This document shows, one piece after another, positions 56,900-64,000 of a DNA stretch of 64,000 nt. The notes under the pieces were generated by a model. The model was not told where the DNA came from. It was given only the letters and a program-made list of their open reading frames with translations, and searched no databases. Both the position numbers and the translations under genes were made by a program. The DNA is taken from NCBI RefSeq assembly GCF_051020765.1, contig NC_134933.1:10389461-10453460 (forward strand), in the 5' to 3' direction. The stretch is from Lasioglossum baleicum. Its lineage: Eukaryota; Arthropoda; Insecta; Hymenoptera; Halictidae. Numbering within the stretch: position 1 is the first letter of the stretch; the number at the start of each line of letters is the position of its first letter.

Positions 56900-58430
56900 C
56901 TCCATACCCCCGAGGTACTAACACTGTGCGAGGAAAGACTGTACCTACTTCTGAGGAAACTCTGCCAGCATTCAATGAAAATGATTAACCAACGAAAAAT
57001 GCGATCATCCTCTCGATCCCGCGACTTCAAGTTGCCGTATCGACTGGAAAGTTCGCGCGCGTCAAGTCAGAAGGTCAAACCAGCATCGAGTCTAGCACAA
57101 CATCCCGAGCAGTATCCGTGTTCTGGCGGTAACATCGGGAAATGTCATCGGAAGTCTTGGCGGAGCTTGTCCCACTTTGGACGCCTCGCCTTTCTGTCCG
57201 GCGGGTGTAATTAGTATATTCATGCGGCTCCTGTGGAACAAGGGAGCGGATAATCGAGTTGCCAGCCAGCGGTCGGCGATCCCCTCGTAATGACGCATTC
57301 AATAATCCGGCGCAACCTGGAATCCGTGGTGTTCTCATTAGGCGTGCGAGGGGGGTGCGGCGACGTACATACATATACATACATATATATATATATATAT
57401 AATATATCGGGCGCACGCGCCCGTGGCTAATAAATCGGAATCGGCGTGTTCAATCGTGCCCGAAATACTTAGGCAATCGATGCCACGCGAACACGAGCCA
57501 GCCTGACGGCTGCCACCCTCTGCAACCCCCTGTAAAATGAATAATTAATATATTCAAATGGAACACACTTAAACTGTGTAGTGGCACTCGTACGACAAGG
57601 GCCGACGCGACGCTGCGTTTCCGGGGCCAAGCCTGCACCCCTATCTATCCAAATATCCATTACACGCAGCCACACGCGCACACAACCCCTAATTTCAATT
57701 CACACGTAGCTGTTTCGCGTACAGCTCGATCCAAATTACCCACGTACCTTGATCGAAAAATTTTTTTCGGGACTGAAACCACAACAAGCTTGAAGCCGGA
57801 ATTCTCCTCTTTCCAACGAGCCCTTAAAATTGGAAGTACGATTTCTCCCGAACCTTCTGCAACAGTTTGAATGATAAAGTGTAACTACACATTTTAAAAA
57901 CACAACACCAGGAAAAATTATACAGCGAGATCCGTCGAAAAATCTGGTATTGTAATCCGCGAACTAGCACGCGTTGTCCAATCTGTGTCAAAGCGTGTCG
58001 GAATTAAAAATCCCTGTTACAACCGGCCGATCGGTGGAACACACGAATCTAACACAGTAATTACTGCGCTTCGGAGGCTGCGGGATCGGTCGCAGAAGCG
58101 GTCGTATCAGTTCGCATTGAAATTAACTGGGACAGTTTCGAGCAATTCACGCGTCGTGCTTTACATGCTTCGGCCTGTGCACTGCTGCTTCGTGAACATC
58201 CGAGCGTAAGCTGTCGGGGTGGCGCGCGCGCGAGTGCTCGTCCGCGTTCAATATATTCATATTCGAAGTTACATCCCCGCTGGCTGCTTCAATCTCGCCG
58301 AGAGATTGAGCCGAGATACCGCTCGTATTTCAGTCGAGTACGTACCGTTGTAACGAAGTTCCTTCAAACTCATAATAATGCTCCGGTCGGTTGAATTTTT
58401 CATCTCACCCCCGCGAACCTGGCCAACACC
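56900..58430. other. 3' flank segment, no gene seen
   Basis: It has CpG-rich patches and an ACAT/AT microsatellite at 57366-57407. No recognised gene. Confidence 0.5.
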
Positions 58431-58439
58431 CGGTCACTT

Positions 58440-59160
58440 TTGCCACGAAATCGTAGAACTTTCGGTAGAATTCATTTACTACGACGGAACCTCTTTCACA
58501 TTTGAGCTAAAAGGTTGTAGAATAATGCAGAAATAAGTAGAGAACATTCCCTGTAAATATTGACCATGTGAATAATTTCTGAAGGTGATCTCTCGTGAAG
58601 GAGTCCCGTTCTGCCTGTTACGACGTAGAGGTTGAGACAAAATCGTAGAACTTTTAACAGAAATAAAATACAGCCGCGAAACTTCTTGCAAATTAAAGCT
58701 GGAAGGTTGTAGAATAATGCAAAAATAGCAGAAAAAGTTCCCTGTAAATACTGACCACGTGTGAATATTTTCTGAAAGCAACCTCTCGTGAAGGAGTCCC
58801 GTTCTGCCAGTTACGACATAGGGGTTGAGACAAAATCGTAGAACTTTTAACAGAATTAAAATACAGCCACGAAACTTCTTGCAAATTAAAGTTGGAAGGT
58901 TGTAAAATAATGCAAAAATAGCATAAAAAAATCCCTGTAAACATTGACCTTGTAAATAATTTCTCAAGATAACCTCTCGGGAAGGAATCCCATTTTGCCT
59001 GTTACAACATAGGGGTTGAGACAGAATCGTAGAACTTTTAACAGAATTAAGATAGAGCCACAAAACTTCTTGCAAATTAAAGCTGGAAGGTTGTAGAATA
59101 ATGCATAAATATCAGAAAAAGTTCCCTGTAAATATTAACCTCTTGCAAATATTTTGTCGA
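58440..59160. repeat. tandem array, 192-bp period, four copies
   Basis: AAGGTTGTAGAATAATGC or a variant recurs at 58511, 58703, 58896 and 59087. Because 192 is a multiple of three, a minus-strand frame (58479-59075, 198 codons) stays open through three units. Its product has no recognised domain. Confidence 0.9.
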
Positions 59161-59169
59161 GGTGACGTC

Positions 59170-60780
59170 TCGCGAAAGAGTTGTTTTCTGGAAAACGTTA
59201 CCCTCGTAGAAATAATCATCAAGTGGAGATGAGCGGGATCTATAGGCGTTAAAAGAATCTCATCTCGGCGCCCTTTTATTTTCAGTGTTAATACGTAGTT
59301 TCGCCTTTTTATTACATTGCTCCGTGGGGATCTTGGCTCCGTTATCCTTTCCTCAAGACAGGATCCTTCCTCCAGGGTTGTTTTATCGAATTGGGTACCT
59401 TCGACACAATGCCAGAGGCCCACAAAAATATTGTGGACATTATATAGATGGAATTAATCTAGAAAAACAAACCTGTCGTAAGTGTTTTAGGGGCGTTGTC
59501 GGAGCGAGAAGTACCTACAGGGGATGATGGTAGATTGAATACTAAAGCGTTTAGGGCCTGTAAAAATATTTGGGGTCCATTATGAGACTGTCGATCCTTC
59601 AGGAAACTGGAGAAAATTGTAGCTTGGTCGTTTTAGAACCTATAAAACACGGGATCATGGGGAACAATCTTCTGGAATGGTATCAAGGTGTCTGGGGCTG
59701 AGATTATAGTCGAAGAAGGGTACATCGATTTCAAAAATAATTTAAAAAATTGTAAAAGCTGTGTGGGCTAACTCTAGCTACCTAACCCTGAGTTGCTTCC
59801 CTTAGGGATACCCTCGGGCAACCGTGTATGCTGCAGGAATATTTGACCGTGGTATTACTGGTGTTTGAGTGGTCTAATTGTTGCTGTAGTCTCCAGAGAA
59901 ATCCACGACACACGTTTCTTTGCAGAACAGTGTTCGATATAGAGTTCTGAGACCACCTCTTAATTGAAGCAAAGACTATTAGTGTGTACAATTTCTCTTT
60001 TCCCAACATTTATTCAAATAGTATTTGTATATGTTTAATTTTGCATTCAAATATTACCGTATAATAGCTACATCTAATCAAAATAAAACAATAAAATCCA
60101 GCTGGAAGCTTGTGTAACATTCAATTCTAACTATTGGTTCAATTTTAAAAACAGCTATTCTATGGTAAAGACTGACCGAAAATTAATTTCATCATTTAAT
60201 TAATTGCATATTTCACACTCTAACGACACGAGAGGAAATTCGGTGTGCTAGTGTGTAGAGCTGGTACTTAGTCAACTTCAAGAGTATTAAGTTCGACTAA
60301 AGGAGTTCCTTTGACCGAGTCCTTTTAGACCCGAGTCTCCAGCAAATTATTCCCACGGAAGTATCCTTCGTGGAACGTATCGGGTGCTCGAGGAATATAT
60401 TAGACCGCGCTATTATTGGCGTTTAAGTTGTCTAATTAGGAATTGTTTGGCAGCGTGTTTTCGAGAGGGCGGCTGCTCGCAGCGCGGTAGACCTCCGAAA
60501 CTTCGGTTTATGAAATAGTTCGGGAACCGGATCCTGCGAGAATTTCTCGCGTTCGACTGCCGATTAAAGTATTCCACGGGCCAATAACTTGAACCTATTC
60601 ACCTAATTGGGACATCTATGTCGAGGCGCCACGCTCGATTCAAGGGGGGATTAATTAAACATTATACATACTGTCGACACTTCTACTGCGAATGCTATTC
60701 AACGCAATAGTATATTTCCAAAGCAACAGCACAAGTTAGACGAAAACGAAGCAAATCATTCAAGCAAAACATCGTGAGGC
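59170..60780. other. 3' flank segment, no gene seen
   Basis: This is unique DNA with short frames only and no recognised element. Confidence 0.5.
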
Positions 60781-60784
60781 AGTT

Positions 60785-61687
60785 GTGTGGATATGTGTGG
60801 CGAGAATGAGAACGAAACATAATGAGTGAGAGATGAAATGTACGAAATGAATTTGGTTGAACGGAATAAATAAATGAGTGTGCATATAATGTGTGAAAAT
60901 CAGTTATGAGAATTGCTGTTTTTATTGTAAATGAGATACAGTGAGTGTAAAAAGTATTCCTACGCCCTTTAAAATCGAATATAACTTTTTTACAATTGTA
61001 CCAAAAGACCTGATTTGTTTATAATCAATTAGAAGCATTGGTTTACGAAATGGTATGCCAAAAAGATTTTCAAAAATTTACAATTTACAAGGTTGCATGC
61101 AAAAATAAAGAAGGCATTTTTTAAAACTTTTTTATTTGACACGCATCGAAAGTTGTACGATTCCGTGGATTTTAAGCAGAAACTGATCGAAAGTCGTGTA
61201 AAACAATGATTTTCATAATTTTTAACCGCTTGTACCTCGTGTTACAATCTGTTAATATGTAAACAATATGTTAATCGATTTCGATGAAATTTTCAGCATG
61301 TGTGTAACTACTATAGATCTACAAAACACATATTGTAAATTTTCTTTAAGGACCCAAATAAAAAAATTTTTTAAAATGCTATTTCTATTTTTCCATGCAA
61401 CCTTGTACATTGTAATTTTAGGAGAATCTTTTTTGCATATCATTTTGTAAACCAATGCTTCTAATTGATTATAAAAAATCAGGTCGTTTGGTACAATTAT
61501 AAAATAGTTATTCTATTTTAAAGGGCGTACGAATACTTTTTACACTCACTGTATGTAAGTATGTGTTCAATAGAAACAAGGGGGTTGAATGTGTAGATAT
61601 GTGTGGTAAAAATGAGAACGAAACATAATGGGTGAGAGGCAAAATGTACGAAGTAAGGTTGAACGAAATAAACAAATGAGTGTGCAT
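60785..61687. repeat. ~100-bp direct repeats around a Tc1-like element
   Basis: Bases 60785-60886 and 61590-61687 share GAGAACGAAACATAATG, AAATGTACGAA and AAATGAGTGTGCAT. Spacers of 52 and 38 bp separate them from the element. Confidence 0.85.
60939..61551. mobile_element. Tc1-like non-autonomous element
   Basis: TA lies on both sides (60937-60938, 61552-61553). The ends CAGTGAGTGTAAAAAGTATT are inverted and the arms pair over about 200 bp. The 613-bp element codes for nothing recognisable. Confidence 0.9.
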
Positions 61688-61945
61688 GAGGGAGTGTTCT
61701 GTTTGAAAAATTTGTCAGTCGTTAATCGAACATCGTTTGTATTAATTCTAATATGTTTTGTTAAATACATGGTTCGTTTATAAACATTGATCATTCCATT
61801 CACTGCTTGAACAACAGTATCATCTCTAAAATATTTATCTGTGTAATGCAAAATAGAATGAAACTCTATTTTCCACTGGAAATGGTATTCCACGGTGACG
61901 ATCCACGGTCGCAAGTAAACAAAATCCCGGTTTCATTTGTTGCAG

Positions 61946-62057
61946 GTCGTTGCAGCAGCGCCGAGGTGTCCGCCGGCACTCTGGATTCAATTTCGCGGCG
62001 CGGAGGATCGCAGAACAAGCGTGGACACCGATGACAGCACACCTGCGAGTGTTGTCG
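61946..62057 (+). other. candidate exon of unknown gene
   Basis: An acceptor (gtttcatttgttgcag) and a donor (GTCG|GTGAGA) bracket 112 bp with one open frame reading VVAAAPRCPPALWIQFRG, then AEDRRTSVDTDDSTPASVV. Nothing in it is recognised. It could be a 3' UTR exon of dpr, an exon of another gene, or chance. Confidence 0.2.
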
Positions 62058-62769
62058 GTGAGATTCAACCGAGGGACACAGGAACACAGGAGAGCATGAC
62101 ACCGTTGTTCTACTAGCAATCCTCGCAGGATCATCCTGGACCGATCGATCCGAAGCGGAGCCCCGCGAAAACCCGTTTTTACCTTCGATAGACATCCTTT
62201 GATCGATCGATCGGTATCCTCGACGGACTCTCGGTGCGATCAGCGCGGAGGATCGTCGCGAATGATGATTTCTCATGAAGTCATCGGCTAAAGTGCTGTT
62301 TGGGAACGCACCTCCAGTGAATCTGACAAATTATTACGAAAACTGTCAAGGATGGGATTCATTTAACGCTAAATGATTTAATTCTTTTTATTTTGAACGT
62401 TCTTCTTCATAATTCAGTCAGAATTTCCTGGTATTTTTGTTGTAAATATGTAGTGCATATAATTCTTTTTTAAAGTTGTATGGTACTTTCGTTGTAAATA
62501 TATCGATGACCTTCTCAAGGTGACTCGTGCTCGACAGCAAACCCGAAGGCCACTGTAGGCGTGTTCCCCAACCATAACTTCCACCAATCAGCTCTCTATG
62601 ATGATTGGCAAAAGGAGAGAGATCGCAGTTACCAAAAGTGGGCCATTATTGTACAGTCTAATTTAGCCTGGACGCTCTAGAGCGCGTGACGTTCTTCAAG
62701 ATTATAGTGTTCTACGACGAATCCGTGAGAAACGGGACCGGTAAGAAGGAACAACGGGAGTCGATAGAG

Positions 62770-62823
62770 ATGTCTTCGATAAAGATCGAGAGCGATCCCT
62801 TCGGGAGATTGAGCAACGGCCAC
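62770..62823 (+). other. candidate first coding exon of a neighbouring gene
   Basis: ATG at 62770 opens MSSIKIESDPFGRLSNGH up to a donor-like CAC|GTGAGA. An in-frame TAA lies upstream at 62659, and no ATG intervenes. The protein is not recognised. Weak evidence. Confidence 0.2.
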
Positions 62824-62829
62824 GTGAGA

Positions 62830-64000
62830 TCCTCGATTGTGTGCGTGTCGTTCAAAGTTCCGATCGTGTTTCTTCCGAAATTGCGATAGTGTGCCGAGCG
62901 ATGAAAAGAGAATGCGGTTCGCAGGTGAACATGTGTGGCAATCGGATTTTATGTTTCGCCAATTCGGCCTGCAGATCACGAGTGAAATCGGGCCCCTGTC
63001 ATTACCGTTTCTGTTTAACGAGCCGGATATTGTCTTCGCGCTCAATTTTCAGCCCGAAACCCGCAATAGGAAACATTTAACGATGGCTCGAATTGTGCAC
63101 GCATCCTAATTAAACCACCCTCATACAACCGCGTCCGGTCGGTTTCACCCCCCGGATCCCGACGGATTTGGTTTTCGGCGGACCTGCGAATCGAAGAATG
63201 CAACCTGCACTGGAATATTTAATTGTAATTTGGAATATTTCATTAAAAATCAGAGTTACATACAAACAATCATTTCTTCCCAGCCCCTCTCGCAGATGAA
63301 TCGATCTTACCTTCGGGAATCTTCAAAAACTATTCCAACAGTATATTAATAAATTCGTGCAAAATTTCAAGTATTTTTGTGTAAAGAGGAGGACCAGAAC
63401 GTATCTATTTGAAAGAACATACTCGAAGAGGACTCCCAAGACCGGGAGCAAATAATCAGTTCATCCACAATAACCTAATACTTACATTTTCCGGTGGCTT
63501 CGCCCGTAATTTTCTTTCCATTACCACCATCTGTCTGCTCCTCTCTCCTCTGCTTCATTTTTATTCCTTCTTTTTTCTGCTCTTATCTCCCACGCATTCT
63601 TCTAGCTGTTCCTCTCTCCCTCCCCCTACTATCCTCCGTTCTATTCTCTGTACCAGAGACAGCGGATAGTCGCCTGTGAAGTATTTTCTACTTGAAATAC
63701 CAGGATGTATTATCGGGATAGCGAGACCGTTCCTTTCCGAAACCATTGTTTTGCGAAAGCATTTATTTTCGAAAACGACAACACCCGGCGCCGTCGTCCC
63801 TGAATATACCCCCCTTATTCTGCACATTTTTACAGTTGTTGAATTTATTTTCCTTCTTAACTTGTTAAATAGGATGAAAATTGTTCTGATGTGTTCAATA
63901 TTGGATTCTTTTATTTTGGAATTGCATCGTTTCACTTTTTGAAGTTCAGTGTTTATAATCTTTGAGACATAAAAACGTAGAATCTGAATTCCAACAAATT
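62830..64000. other. right edge of the window, no gene seen
   Basis: This is unique DNA, including a pyrimidine-rich stretch at 63530-63640 that creates low-complexity frames. Confidence 0.5.

Noticed and set aside
61567..62276. 115- to 136-codon minus-strand frames
   Set aside because: No domain, and they overlap better splice signals on the plus strand.
1..64000. tRNA, rRNA or other structured RNA genes
   Set aside because: No A-box/B-box pair or rRNA motif was recognised by eye; a covariance-model scan would be needed to exclude degenerate ones.

Overview
The window looks like insect nuclear DNA, most likely from a hymenopteran (bee or ant). I infer this from four things: a split gene of the insect Dpr immunoglobulin family, AT-rich introns with CpG-rich islands, long CT/GA microsatellites, and many short DNA-transposon derivatives whose ends (CCCTTTGCACTCGAA at TTAA sites, TACAGGGTG..., CAGAGTTGGGC..., CAGTGAGTGTAAAAAG...) are of kinds common in that order. 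Nothing bacterial, such as operons or ribosome-binding sites, is present. Most long open frames here are chance frames in introns or low-complexity DNA.

One gene is certain. It lies on the + strand from about 829 to 39494, in six coding exons (829-1170, 6840-6937, 8208-8326, 24159-24327, 24618-24772, 39394-39494) that join in frame to 327 residues plus a stop. It encodes two Ig domains and a C-terminal hydrophobic tail, the plan of a Dpr (defective proboscis extension response) cell-surface protein. The signal-peptide exon or exons must lie upstream of base 1. A splice-donor-like site 10 bases after the stop suggests the transcript may continue through a 3' UTR intron.

The introns (5.7, 1.3, 15.8, 0.29 and 14.6 kb) and the 24.5 kb 3' flank are filled with repeats. 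DNA-transposon derivatives include hAT-like elements (7030-7540, 30011-30365, 46518-49809, 54054-54556), two pogo-like elements carrying a transposase zinc-finger tail (19492-20343, 34682-35638), Tc1/mariner-like elements (1337-1533, 47789-48258, 60939-61551), TTAA-site elements (2948-3122, 7583-7814, 18069-18701, 47998-48219) and several long-arm foldback elements. Tandem arrays include a 35/105-bp higher-order array (48.8-49.2 kb), a 192-bp array (58.4-59.2 kb) and a protein-like array of about 110 bp (32.9-33.5 kb). Several elements are nested; the region 46.5-49.8 kb is three layers deep.

No RNA gene, CRISPR array or wholly new gene system could be supported. Two weak exon candidates (61946-62057 and 62770-62823) near the right edge might be 3' UTR exons of the Dpr gene or the start of a neighbouring gene. 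All coordinates were read by eye; repeat edges may be off by a few bases, and superfamily names rest on terminal sequence and target-site length alone.
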